Below are positions 15,520 through 24,037 of a stretch of 64,000 nucleotides of DNA, in pieces. The notes beneath the pieces were generated by a model, which was not told the origin of the DNA, ran no database searches, and saw nothing but the letters and a program-made list of their open reading frames with translations. The translations under genes were made by a program, and so were the position numbers. Location of the stretch: contig NZ_BONF01000011.1 in the NCBI RefSeq assembly GCF_016862575.1, forward strand, positions 62,001-126,000. The letters run 5' to 3'. Positions within the stretch are counted from its first letter, which is position 1, and the number at the start of each line of letters is the position of its first letter. The stretch is from Catellatospora bangladeshensis (lineage in GTDB: Bacteria > Actinomycetota > Actinomycetes > Mycobacteriales > Micromonosporaceae).

Positions 15520-17267
15520 AGCTGTTGAATACCAAGAAGAAGACGGTTGCGGCCGGGGAGGGCATGCCCTCCCCGGCCGCTTTGTCGGTCACCCCATGGC
15601 ACGTGCAGGTCGGCGACGGCTACGCCGCGACCTTCGCCGTCACCGGGTACCCGGCTGAGGTCGGCCCGGCGTGGCTGGACCCGCTGCTGTCCTACCCCGG
15701 GCGGGTGGACGTGGCCGTGCACATCGACCCCGTCGCCGCGCAACTGGCCGCACCAATGCTCAAACGGCAGCGGGCGCGGTTGGAGTCGTCGCGGCGGCTG
15801 GACTCCGACCAGGGGAAGCTCGGCGACCCGATGACCGAGGCGGCGGCGGCCGACGCCGCCGACCTCGCCGAACGTGTCGCGAGGGGCGCGGCTCGGCTGT
15901 TCGACGTCGGGATCTACGTCACCATCCACGCCCGAGACCTCGACGAGCTGCGCGCGGTCACCGCGGGCGTCAAGTCGGCCGCCGCCAGCGTCTTGCTGGA
16001 CCTGCAGCCGACCACGTTCCGCCACCAGCAGGGCTGGGTGGCGACGCTGCCGATCGGCGTGGACCCGCTGCGGATGCGCCGCATCCTCGATACCAACGCC
16101 CTCGCCGCCGCGTTCCCGCTTGCCTCGGCGGACCTTGCCGCACCGGCACCCGGTGTCGTCGCGCCGCCGGACGGGGTGCTGTACGGGCTGAACACCACTA
16201 GCAACGGCGTGCTGCTGTGGGACCGGTGGCGGCAGGACAACCACAATTCGGTGGTCCTGGCTCAGTCGGGTGCGGGCAAGTCGTACTTCGTCAAGCTGGA
16301 GACCTTGCGGAACCTGTACCAGGGCACCGCCGTGTCGATCATCGACCCGGAGGACGAGTACGCGCCCCTCGCCGAGCACGTCGGCGGGACCGTCGTGCAG
16401 CTCGGCCTGCCCGGCGTACGCATCAACCCGCTGGACCTTCCACACGACAACCGGGCCGACACGCTGACCCGGCGCGGGCTGTACCTGCACACGCTGATCT
16501 CGGTCATGCTCGGCGCACCGCCACCGCCATCCGAGCGCGCGGCGCTGGACCGGGCGATCACGGCCACGTACGCGGCGGCCGGGATCAACGGCGACCCGGC
16601 CACCTGGTCGCGTCCAGCCCCGCTGCTGCGGGACCTCGCCGACACGCTGACCGCCGACGAGGACCCGGCCGCCGAGCAGCTGGCCGCCCGGCTGGCCCCG
16701 TGGACCACGGGCAACTTCTCCAGCCTGTTCGACGGGCCGACGACCACCAGCCCCGAAGGGCACCTGGTCGTCTGGTCGCTGCGGCACCTGCCCGACGAGC
16801 TACGTACGGTCGGCACGCTTCTCGCCCTCGACTCGATCTGGTCGGGCATCGACACTCCGTCCACCGGCGTACGCCGGCGACGGCACCTCGTCGTGGTGGA
16901 CGAGGCGTGGCTGCTGATGCGCGACGGCGAAGGCGCGAGGTTCCTGTTCCGCATGGCCAAGGCGGCGCGCAAGCGGTCAGCCGGGCTGTGCGTCGTCACC
17001 CAGGACGCGGCCGACGTGCTGTCCACCGACCTCGGCATGGCCGTGGTCTCCAACGCCGCGACCCAGGTGCTGATGCACCAGTCCACCCAGGCCATCGACA
17101 AGGTCCGCGAGGCGTTCTCGCTGACCGCAGGCGAGGCACGGCTCCTACTTGCGGCGCCCCGCGGCGAGGGACTGCTCATCGCCGGAAGAAGCCGAATTCC
17201 ATTTAGGAGCGTCGGGTCGGCGGCAGAGCACAAGATCGCCGTCACTGGGATCGGTGAGGCCCAATGA
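15516..17267 (+). CDS. VirB4-like conjugation ATPase
   Basis: 583-residue ATPase of the VirB4/TraE group that powers assembly and transfer in type IV secretion-like machines. The N-terminal 240 residues form the VirB4-type regulatory region. Walker A, S-G-A-G-K-S, is at about residue 250; Walker B, H-L-V-V-V-D-E-A-W, is at about 455, followed by the conserved V-V-T-Q-D motif. The I-D-P-E-D-E-Y and I-N-P-L motifs between them are typical. The GTG at 15516 overlaps the preceding stop and has ACGGAG upstream. The gene ends in a 4-bp overlap with the coupling protein gene. Confidence 0.9.
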   Translation: MKLLNTKKKTVAAGEGMPSPAALSVTPWHVQVGDGYAATFAVTGYPAEVGPAWLDPLLSYPGRVDVAVHIDPVAAQLAAPMLKRQRARLESSRRLDSDQGKLGDPMTEAAAADAADLAERVARGAARLFDVGIYVTIHARDLDELRAVTAGVKSAAASVLLDLQPTTFRHQQGWVATLPIGVDPLRMRRILDTNALAAAFPLASADLAAPAPGVVAPPDGVLYGLNTTSNGVLLWDRWRQDNHNSVVLAQSGAGKSYFVKLETLRNLYQGTAVSIIDPEDEYAPLAEHVGGTVVQLGLPGVRINPLDLPHDNRADTLTRRGLYLHTLISVMLGAPPPPSERAALDRAITATYAAAGINGDPATWSRPAPLLRDLADTLTADEDPAAEQLAARLAPWTTGNFSSLFDGPTTTSPEGHLVVWSLRHLPDELRTVGTLLALDSIWSGIDTPSTGVRRRRHLVVVDEAWLLMRDGEGARFLFRMAKAARKRSAGLCVVTQDAADVLSTDLGMAVVSNAATQVLMHQSTQAIDKVREAFSLTAGEARLLLAAPRGEGLLIAGRSRIPFRSVGSAAEHKIAVTGIGEAQ

Positions 17268-19726
17268 ACACCGACCTCGTGACCCGGCTCAGCGGTATGT
17301 GGTCGTGGCTCGCGGCCCGGCCGTGGCTGGCGTTCTCCATCCCGGTCCTCATCATCGGCGGTGTCGCCGCGCGGGACAAGGTGCTCGCCTGGCGGCACAC
17401 TCGCTACGCGACCGGGGCGCGGTGGCTGACGGTCGCCGCGCCGCCGGAAGTCACGCCGGAGTCGGCGCAGGCGTTCTGGACCACCGTCATGGGCGTCCTG
17501 ACCCCTTCGGTGTGGCGGCGGCGGATCTACGGCATGCCGCACATCGGCTGGGAGTACACCTGGACCGGCCGCACGCTGACGATCCGGGTCTGGGTGCCCG
17601 GCACGGTGCCGCCCGGCGCAATCGAGGCCGCGATCCGGGCGGCCTGGCCCGCCGCGACCCTCACCATCGCCGACGCCGCACCACCGATCCCGGCGACGGT
17701 GGTAGAGCAGGTCGGCGGGGCGCACTGGCCGCAGTCGGCCGACGCGCTGCCGCTGCGCACCGAGTACGACGCCGACCCGTTGCGGGCGCTGCTGTCGGCC
17801 GGGGCCGAGGTCCGCGACCGCGAGTACGCGTGCGTGCAGATCCTGGCCCGACCGGCACCACCCCGCCGGGTCCGCGCCGCCAGACGCACGGCGGCGGCAA
17901 CGAGTACGCACCCTCACGGGCGGCCCGATGTGGCCGCCCGTGCCGTTTCCGGGGTCGCCCGGCTGCTCACCGAGCCGCTGATCTGGGTCCTGGACGCGTT
18001 CACGCCAGGCACGTCACGCCGGACACCGGCGCGTACGCCGGTACGGGCCGGTGACCGCGATCCGGTGGCCACCGCCGACGCCCGCCAGATCGTGGACAAG
18101 GCGATCACCGTGCCGCACTTCGAGATCGCGATCCGGTTCGCCGTCGCCGCCGAGGCGGCCAAAACCGTGCCGGACAAGCAGAAGGCACGGCAGATCCGCG
18201 AGCGTCTCGTCGGGCTCGGGCACACGATCGCCTCGGCCGCCGCGGCGTACACCGGCCCGAACCGGCTGCGCAGGATGAAGATGCCACAACCGGTCGCGAC
18301 GATCGCAGGTCGGAGGCTGCGGCGCGGGTTCCTGGCCACCGTGCCGGAGCTCGCCGCGTTGGCCGCTTTGCCGCAGGACTTGGCGGTGCCGGGCCTAGAC
18401 CGGGCTCGCGCCAAGGCGATGCCGGCCCCGGTGCAGATCCCCTCCGGCGGCCGAGGCGTGAAGATGCTGGGCCGCTCGCAGATCGGCGGGCACTCGGTCG
18501 GGCTGAACGTGGTCGACGCCCGCCAGCACATGCACGTCATCGGCAAGACCGGCGTCGGCAAGAGCACCCTGTTGCTGAACATGATCGTCGCCGACATCAA
18601 AGCCGGGCGCGGGACGGTGGTCATCGACCCGCGCGGTGACCTGATCACCGACATCCTCGACCGGCTACCGGCGTCCCTCGCTAAGAAGATCGTGCTCATC
18701 GATCCGGACCAGCCCAACCCGGGCCACTTCAACCCCCTCGAAGACACCAACGATCCGCATCTGGCCGTCGACAACCTCGTCGGGATCTTCGCCAAGATCT
18801 TCGCCAAGCAGTGGGGTCCGCGTATGGACGACACCCTGCGAGTGGCCTGCCTGACCCTGATGCGCCACGCGGGCTCGACGCTGAGCCTGGTGCCACCGCT
18901 GCTGTCGGACCGGACCTTCCGGGGCCGCTACACGGTGGGCCTGGACGACCCGGACGGCCTGGCCGGGTTCTGGACCTGGTACGACTCGATCAACGAGAAC
19001 TTCCGGGGCCAGGTCATCGCACCCGTCCTCGCGCGGTTGCGGCAGTTCCTGTTGCGCGACTTCGTCAAGTCCGTGATCGGCAACGCGACCAGCTCGTTCA
19101 AGATGGGCGACATCCTCAACGGCGGTGTCTTGTTGTGCCGGCTGCCCAAAGGCCAGCTCGGCGAGGAGACCAGCCGCATCCTGGGCTCGCTGATCGTCGC
19201 CCGGGTGTGGCAGGCCGCCATCGCACGGGCCGCGATCCCCGAAGACCAGCGCAAAGACGCCTGTCTTTACGTTGACGAGGCCCACAACTTCCTTACGCTG
19301 CCCGGCTCGGTAGACGACATGCTCGCCGAAGCCCGGGGCTACCGGCTGGGGATGGTGCTGGCGCATCAGGATCTGGCTCAGCTGCCCAAGGAGACGGCGG
19401 CGGCGATGTCGGCCAACGCCCGCTCCAAGATCGTGTTCAACATCGACCCGGGCGACGCCCGGGAGATGGCCCGGCACACCAAGCCGGAACTCGACGATCA
19501 CGACCTCGGGCACCTGGACGTGTTCACCGCCGCAGCAAGGCTGCTGGTCGGCAACCGGGAGATGGCCGCGTTCACGTTCGTCACCAACCCGCCCGCGCCG
19601 ATCGTCGGTGAGGCAACGGCGCTGCGGCAGGAGATCGCCGCCGCGCACGCCGTCGATGGGCAGGAGCCGCCGATGCAGCGGGTGGCCCGCGAGGCGATGC
19701 GAAGGCGCATGAGCGGCACCGACTGA
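17264..19726 (+). CDS. VirD4/TraG-like type IV coupling ATPase
   Basis: 820-residue protein. One membrane helix lies near residues 20-40, followed by a long N-terminal region of about 380 residues. A RecA-like motor comes next, with Walker A G-K-T-G-V-G-K-S-T at about 425-433 and Walker B C-L-Y-V-D-E-A-H at about 665-672. The D-P-R-G-D and N-P-L motifs are those of TraG/VirD4-type coupling proteins that hand DNA to the channel. It is the last gene of the coupled transfer operon and is followed by a hairpin at 19772. No relaxase gene was recognised next to it, so how DNA is processed is unclear. Confidence 0.9.
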   Translation: MNTDLVTRLSGMWSWLAARPWLAFSIPVLIIGGVAARDKVLAWRHTRYATGARWLTVAAPPEVTPESAQAFWTTVMGVLTPSVWRRRIYGMPHIGWEYTWTGRTLTIRVWVPGTVPPGAIEAAIRAAWPAATLTIADAAPPIPATVVEQVGGAHWPQSADALPLRTEYDADPLRALLSAGAEVRDREYACVQILARPAPPRRVRAARRTAAATSTHPHGRPDVAARAVSGVARLLTEPLIWVLDAFTPGTSRRTPARTPVRAGDRDPVATADARQIVDKAITVPHFEIAIRFAVAAEAAKTVPDKQKARQIRERLVGLGHTIASAAAAYTGPNRLRRMKMPQPVATIAGRRLRRGFLATVPELAALAALPQDLAVPGLDRARAKAMPAPVQIPSGGRGVKMLGRSQIGGHSVGLNVVDARQHMHVIGKTGVGKSTLLLNMIVADIKAGRGTVVIDPRGDLITDILDRLPASLAKKIVLIDPDQPNPGHFNPLEDTNDPHLAVDNLVGIFAKIFAKQWGPRMDDTLRVACLTLMRHAGSTLSLVPPLLSDRTFRGRYTVGLDDPDGLAGFWTWYDSINENFRGQVIAPVLARLRQFLLRDFVKSVIGNATSSFKMGDILNGGVLLCRLPKGQLGEETSRILGSLIVARVWQAAIARAAIPEDQRKDACLYVDEAHNFLTLPGSVDDMLAEARGYRLGMVLAHQDLAQLPKETAAAMSANARSKIVFNIDPGDAREMARHTKPELDDHDLGHLDVFTAAARLLVGNREMAAFTFVTNPPAPIVGEATALRQEIAAAHAVDGQEPPMQRVAREAMRRRMSGTD

Positions 19727-19771
19727 CCGGATCTGTCTCGGGCCGTTGGGGCTGCCCAGGGCGGCTGCGTG

Positions 19772-19808
19772 GGGGGCTCCGTTGGGGATGTCTTCGATCG
19801 GAGCCCCC
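19772..19808 (+). terminator. Hairpin after the transfer operon
   Basis: Ten-base stem GGGGGCTCCG/CGGAGCCCCC (19772-19781 with 19799-19808) with a 17-base loop, 45 bases past the coupling protein stop. No T-run follows, so termination is likely but not certain. Confidence 0.55.
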
Positions 19809-19828
19809 AACGGACCCCGCCGCAGGCG

Positions 19829-19914
19829 GTCTGTCAGGTGCCTGGCCAGGGCAAACGCCGGATCTGTCAGGGCCGCAAGAAAGATCAACTAATCCAGACT
19901 CCCTATAGGGATTC
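19829..19914. promoter_or_regulatory. Promoter region with an 18-bp near-palindrome
   Basis: GACTCCCTATAGGGATTC at 19897-19914 is a palindrome with 16 of 18 bases matching, centred on CCCTATAGGG. It lies 26 bases before the start of the replication-relaxation gene. TCTGTCAGGT near 19829 and ATCTGTCAGG at 19862 are looser forms of the ACCTGTCA motif. The palindrome is a candidate operator overlapping the promoter. Confidence 0.5.
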
Positions 19915-19940
19915 CTCTTCTCCACACAGGGGTGACATCT

Positions 19941-20810
19941 ATGCCGCATACGCGGTCCTCTCACGGCCTGCTGGCCATCTACCCACACATCACCAGCCGT
20001 GACCGTCAGCTCATGACCCTGCTCGACCACCACCAGGTGCTGACCACCGACCACATCACCCGCCTGTTCTTCCACGCCCCGCGTACCGCCCGGCACCGGC
20101 TCGCCGAACTGCTGGCGCTTGAGCTGGTGGACCGGTTCCGGTTCGCCCGTACCGGCGGAGGCACCGACCCGTATCACTGGGTGCTCGGCCATGCGGGGCA
20201 ACGGTTCCAGGCCGCATCACGCGGCGAGCCCGAACCCAGCGCACGAGCGGCCAGTCAGCGCATCTCGCGTTTGTCAGCCAATCCGCGTCTGCACCACCTG
20301 CTCATCGTCAACGAGTTCTTCGTCCGCCTCGGCGAGCACGCCCGCCGACACGACGGAGCGGACCTCGTCCGGTGGTGGTCGGAGCAGCAGGCCACGCAGT
20401 TCAAGAGCAGCAAGGCGGCCATCAACCCCGACGGGCACGGGCTGTGGAGCCGAGGCGGGCAGATGGCCGGGTTCTGGCTGGAGGCCGATACCGGTACCGA
20501 ACCGCTGACCCGCGTCGTCGGCAAGCTCGACGGCTACCGCCGGTTCAACACCGACAGCGGGCCTCGCTATCCGGTGCTGTTCTGGCTGGCCAGCTCCACC
20601 CGCGAGGAGCACCTGCACCGGCTGCTACGGGCCGAGCCGGGCGGCGTCACCACGGTCACCGCGACCCAGGACACCAACCCCGCCGAGGCGGTGTGGCTGC
20701 CCGCAGACGGCAGCGGGCGGGTGACGCTGGAGCAGCTGCCCAGCTTCCACGGCCACAACACCCCCTCCAACCCCAACTACGTCGAGGGTGTGCTCCATCT
20801 GGGCCAATGA
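19941..20810 (+). CDS. Replication-relaxation family winged-helix protein
   Basis: 289-residue protein of the replication-relaxation type common on actinobacterial plasmids and ICEs. The N-terminal winged helix is evident in D-R-Q-L-M-T-L-L-D-H-H-Q-V-L-T-T-D-H-I-T-R-L-F-F and R-T-A-R-H-R-L-A-E-L-L-A-L-E-L-V. The C-terminal half has the E-A-D-T-G-T-E-P strand and the D-G-Y-R-R-F motif, reminiscent of nuclease-like folds. Its role in element replication or transfer is not proven. The ATG at 19941 has AGGGG at suitable distance. The Tn7-like transposon begins 4 bp after the last base of its stop codon, and that base is the first of the duplicated target. Confidence 0.8.
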   Translation: MPHTRSSHGLLAIYPHITSRDRQLMTLLDHHQVLTTDHITRLFFHAPRTARHRLAELLALELVDRFRFARTGGGTDPYHWVLGHAGQRFQAASRGEPEPSARAASQRISRLSANPRLHHLLIVNEFFVRLGEHARRHDGADLVRWWSEQQATQFKSSKAAINPDGHGLWSRGGQMAGFWLEADTGTEPLTRVVGKLDGYRRFNTDSGPRYPVLFWLASSTREEHLHRLLRAEPGGVTTVTATQDTNPAEAVWLPADGSGRVTLEQLPSFHGHNTPSNPNYVEGVLHLGQ

Positions 20811-20814
20811 CTGA

Positions 20815-21122
20815 TGTGACTACCAGCCCTAGTTGGCACTTCCTAGCCATGGGTGGCACTCGAGGCAGCACGGGCCGGGGTCGCGGCGGCGGCCTCAGAG
20901 CCTGGTAGGAGGTTGCCGATTTCGGGTGACGGAGGCGGGTGTGATCATCGATACGTCGACTAGTGGGTCGGCGTGTCGGGCTGGAGCCGAAAGAGGGTCT
21001 TCGAGTAGGAACGGTAGCGACCAAGCCGCTGCTCCGGACTCGAAGATCCGTCGTTGAGTATTCAGGTCCTGATCGGGCAGGGCACACCCGCGGTGCCCAG
21101 CCCCGGCGAGTATCTGCCCACC
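20815..21122. repeat. Left end of the Tn7-like transposon
   Basis: Terminal repeat at 20815-20838 followed by a weaker copy (core AGCCATGGGTGGCA, about 20845-20858). The remaining bases to 21122 hold no gene that I can support. Bases 20810-20814 are the ACTGA target duplication. Confidence 0.75.
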
Positions 21123-21575
21123 TGCGGGCTACGCATGTACCCGTCGGCCGCAACGGACACTCGAGTGGCAGCTCCTTCGGCCGTTGGTGCACTTCGGTGG
21201 GACCGTACCGGGTCGCGGCGGTCGGCCGGTGTCCTACCCGCGCCGGTGCATCGTTGATGCGATCCGGTACCTGGTTCGTACCGGATGCCAGTGGGGTTCG
21301 CTACCGGCCGAATTTCCCGCGGCACTGGTCAAGCACTACTTCACTGTCTGGACCCGCGACGGCACCCTCAACCAGTTGCACAACACGCTGCGCGAACAGG
21401 TCCGCCAAGTCGAAGGCCGCAGCCAGGCCATTTCGCCGCTGCCGGAGAAGGTTTCGGAGTGTTGACAGGCCCGGCCGGTGCGCTGGTGGTCGACTTCCAA
21501 AGGGTGCGCGGTAACCAGACCGTCCTCAAGGTCAGCCGCGGCTACGACGGCGCTTCGATCACGGGTTCTTGGCTG
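21123..21575 (+). pseudogene. IS5-family transposase remnant, frameshifted
   Basis: Pieces of an IS5-type DDE transposase occur in order in three frames. M-Y-P-S appears near 21135, then T-L-E-W-Q-L-L-R-P-L in another frame. The conserved R-R-C-I-V-D-A-I-R-Y-L-V-R-T-G-C-Q-W and L-P-A-E-F-P stretch follows (about 21240-21320), and finally A-L-V-V-D-F-Q-R-V-R and S-R-G-Y-D-G-A-S-I-T-G-S after a further shift (about 21480-21570). At least two frameshifts and loss of the catalytic C-terminal half make it dead. It sits just inside the left end of the Tn7-like transposon, so it arrived as part of, or into, that cargo. Confidence 0.75.
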
Positions 21576-21754
21576 CCGAGCCGGGTACCCGCTGCGCGCC
21601 GGACGGGGACAACGGTAACGACGACCCGCCGCTGGCGTCTAGGCAGGCTCAAGCGGCAGTTGTGCCGTCTTGTGGCCGCGTGTCGAGGCGGTTGGTGGAC
21701 GATCGTGTCGTGCTGCCGCATTTCTCTGGTGACGTTCAGGCAAGTTCGCGCATT

Positions 21755-23110
21755 ATGGTGCCGTTCGAGGGCGAAGGCGAGGGTGTGGAGGAGCTCTCCT
21801 GGGGCCAGATGGAGCTGTGGGGTGGCATGCGGCGGCGGGGCACGTGGATGCCCGTGGGTTACGCGTTGCCGGTGGCACCTGGTACGACCGTGGCCGAGGT
21901 GGTTGCCGAGTTGCGGTTCGCGTTGGGCCGGTATCAGCCGATGAGGACGCGGTTGCGGTTCGAATCGGATGGTCGTACCCGGCAGGTGGTGTCCCGGCGG
22001 GGTGAGGTCGCGTTGGAGGTCGTTGATGTTCGCGATGACGGGGATCCGGCGCAGGTCGCCGAGTTGGTGCGGCGGCGGTTTTGGGACAGCGCATATGACT
22101 TCGTCAATGAGTGGCCGGTACGGGCTGCGGTCGTGCGTCATCGCGGCCTGGTAGTTCACCGGGTGATGGTGATGTGCCATTTGGTGACGGATGGCTTCGG
22201 CGCTTTGGTGATGTGGCGGGAGCTGTCCGAGCGTGGTTCGGACCCCGGTTCGGCGGGGGTGTCGTTGACCGCGATGCAGCCGATGCAGCAGGCCCGGTGG
22301 CAGCGGTCGCCGGCTGGGCGGCGGCAGTGTGCCGCAGCGTTGCGGTATTGGGAGCGGGTCCTTCGCAGCATGCCGGTCGGGCTGCTCGCCGATGGTGGTG
22401 CGGCTCAGCGACCGCGTCACTGGTCGGCGCGGTTGACCTCGCGAGCGATGTACGAAGCGTTGATCGTGTTAGCGGCGCGGATGAGGTCGGATACGTCACC
22501 GCTGTTGCTAGGGGTGTTCGTGACGGCGTGGGCGCGGGCGACGGGTAAGGATGCGGTGGTGACACGGGTGGTGGTGAACAACCGCTTTCGGCCCGGGTTG
22601 GGTGAGTCGGTGAGCCAGGTTGCCCAGACTGGCCTGTGTGCGGTCGACCTTGCCGGTCTGAGCCTCGATGACGCGTTGTCGCGCGTGCGGCGGCGTGCGA
22701 TGGCCGCGTACAAGCATGCCTACTACGACCCTGAGCAGATGGAAGAGTTGGTGGAGCGGGTTGGCCGCGAGCGCGGCGAGGAACTTGACCTTGGTTGCTT
22801 CTACAGCGATCGGCGTCTGCTCGATCGGGATCCGTCGGTCGGTGTGCGGGTCCCGGTCGAGCGGGAGGTGTTGGCCGCGTTGCCGCAGACCACTTTCCGT
22901 TGGGAGTCCAAGGGGGATGAGCCCAGCGAGCGGCTGTTCGTGTTCATCAATCCGGCCGACGGTGTGGTGGATATCAGTGTCTTCGGCGACACCGAGTATG
23001 TGTCGCCAGCGCGGATGGAGGCCTGCGTACGGGGGATGGAAGCGGTCGCGGTCGCGGCGGCGTTCGAGCCGACCGCCGCCGCGCTGCCCGGGGTGTCTGC
23101 TGAGGCTTGA
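21755..23110 (+). CDS. Stand-alone condensation-domain protein
   Basis: 451-residue protein with the fold of non-ribosomal peptide synthetase condensation domains and related acyltransferases. The active-site motif HHxxxDG appears as C-H-L-V-T-D-G near residue 148: the first His is Cys but the catalytic second His and the DG are kept. Typical later features include the N-N-R-F-R-P motif near 275. No adenylation or carrier domain is attached. The ATG at 21755 begins the conserved region, but no clear ribosome binding site is visible and the IS5 remnant ends just upstream, so the original 5' end may be lost. It converges with the SARP gene. Confidence 0.75.
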   Translation: MVPFEGEGEGVEELSWGQMELWGGMRRRGTWMPVGYALPVAPGTTVAEVVAELRFALGRYQPMRTRLRFESDGRTRQVVSRRGEVALEVVDVRDDGDPAQVAELVRRRFWDSAYDFVNEWPVRAAVVRHRGLVVHRVMVMCHLVTDGFGALVMWRELSERGSDPGSAGVSLTAMQPMQQARWQRSPAGRRQCAAALRYWERVLRSMPVGLLADGGAAQRPRHWSARLTSRAMYEALIVLAARMRSDTSPLLLGVFVTAWARATGKDAVVTRVVVNNRFRPGLGESVSQVAQTGLCAVDLAGLSLDDALSRVRRRAMAAYKHAYYDPEQMEELVERVGRERGEELDLGCFYSDRRLLDRDPSVGVRVPVEREVLAALPQTTFRWESKGDEPSERLFVFINPADGVVDISVFGDTEYVSPARMEACVRGMEAVAVAAAFEPTAAALPGVSAEA

Positions 23111-23175
23111 CGTCGCGGCTGAGGTTTACGCCCGTCGGTGACGGTCACCGTTTGCCGGATCTGCGGCTGGATTCG

Positions 23176-24027
23176 CTATCGGACGGCGAGGTTGTCGATG
23201 GTCTGGGCCAGGCCGTCGTCGCGGGGTGGTACCTGCAGCGCCGGATCGTCGGCGAGGATGGCCTGATGGAGCATGCGCAGTCGCAGGCAAGGCTCGAGGC
23301 CCAACTCGGTGGTCAAGGCGGCACGCAGCCGTTGGAATGCTTGCAGGGCGTCGTGTCTGCGGCCGCTGCGGTGCAGGGCGATCATGAGCTGCGCGTGGAG
23401 GTTCTCGTGGTGGGGATGCTCGGCGAGCATGCCGGCGAGTTCGGGCAGGACCTCTTGGTGGCGTCCGAGCCGCAGGCGTGCCTCGATGCTTTGCTCGATG
23501 GTGGTGAGTCGGGACTCTTCCAGGCGTTTGATCTGTGGCCTTAGCAACGCTCCGGCGTGGACGCCCGTGAATGCTGGACCACTCCATTGGCTTTGCGCGT
23601 CTTGCAGTAGGTCAGCGGCGCGTGTGTTGTCGCCGTACGCCAGGGCCTGTCTGCCTGCTGTGGTCAGACGCTGGTAACGGTGGAGGTCGAAATCGTCGGT
23701 TGCTGGGTTGAGCAGGTAGCCGCCGGGTGTGGTCATCAGGACGGTGGTAGCGATGGTAGCCGGATCGGTGCCGAGTCCGGTGCTGAGCAGTCTGCGTAGA
23801 TGCAGGACATACGTTTGCAGGGTGGTAGCGGCGCTGTGGGGCGGCTCGTCGCCCCACAGCTCGTAGAAGAGCGCGGCCGCGGATACGGCGTGGCCAGCGT
23901 GTATCAGGAGCAGGGCCAGTACCGAGCGTGGCTTGGGTGCTGTCGGGGTTATCGATGTGTCGTGGTTGGTGAGCGAAAGCGGACCTAGGACCCGGATTCG
24001 CATGCCGGTGGCATCTGGCTTCTGCAT
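23176..24027 (-). CDS. SARP-type transcriptional activator (BTAD domain)
   Basis: 283-residue regulator of the small SARP class (AfsR/DnrI/RedD type), which usually activates secondary-metabolite operons. An OmpR-like winged helix occupies about residues 10-95 (L-G-P-L-S-L, K-P-R-S-V-L-A-L-L-L-I-H-A-G, L-R-R-L-L-S), followed by the bacterial transcriptional activation domain to about 260 (H-P-H-H-E-N-L-H-A-Q-L-M-I-A-L-H-R-S-G-R). No NB-ARC or TPR extension is present. The ATG at 24027 has GAGG upstream and lies 11 bases after the stop of the GH13 gene, so it is the last gene of the malEFG-like operon. The link to starch genes is unusual. Confidence 0.85.
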   Translation of the reverse strand: MQKPDATGMRIRVLGPLSLTNHDTSITPTAPKPRSVLALLLIHAGHAVSAAALFYELWGDEPPHSAATTLQTYVLHLRRLLSTGLGTDPATIATTVLMTTPGGYLLNPATDDFDLHRYQRLTTAGRQALAYGDNTRAADLLQDAQSQWSGPAFTGVHAGALLRPQIKRLEESRLTTIEQSIEARLRLGRHQEVLPELAGMLAEHPHHENLHAQLMIALHRSGRRHDALQAFQRLRAALTTELGLEPCLRLRMLHQAILADDPALQVPPRDDGLAQTIDNLAVR

Positions 24028-24037
24028 CGGTTGAGCC

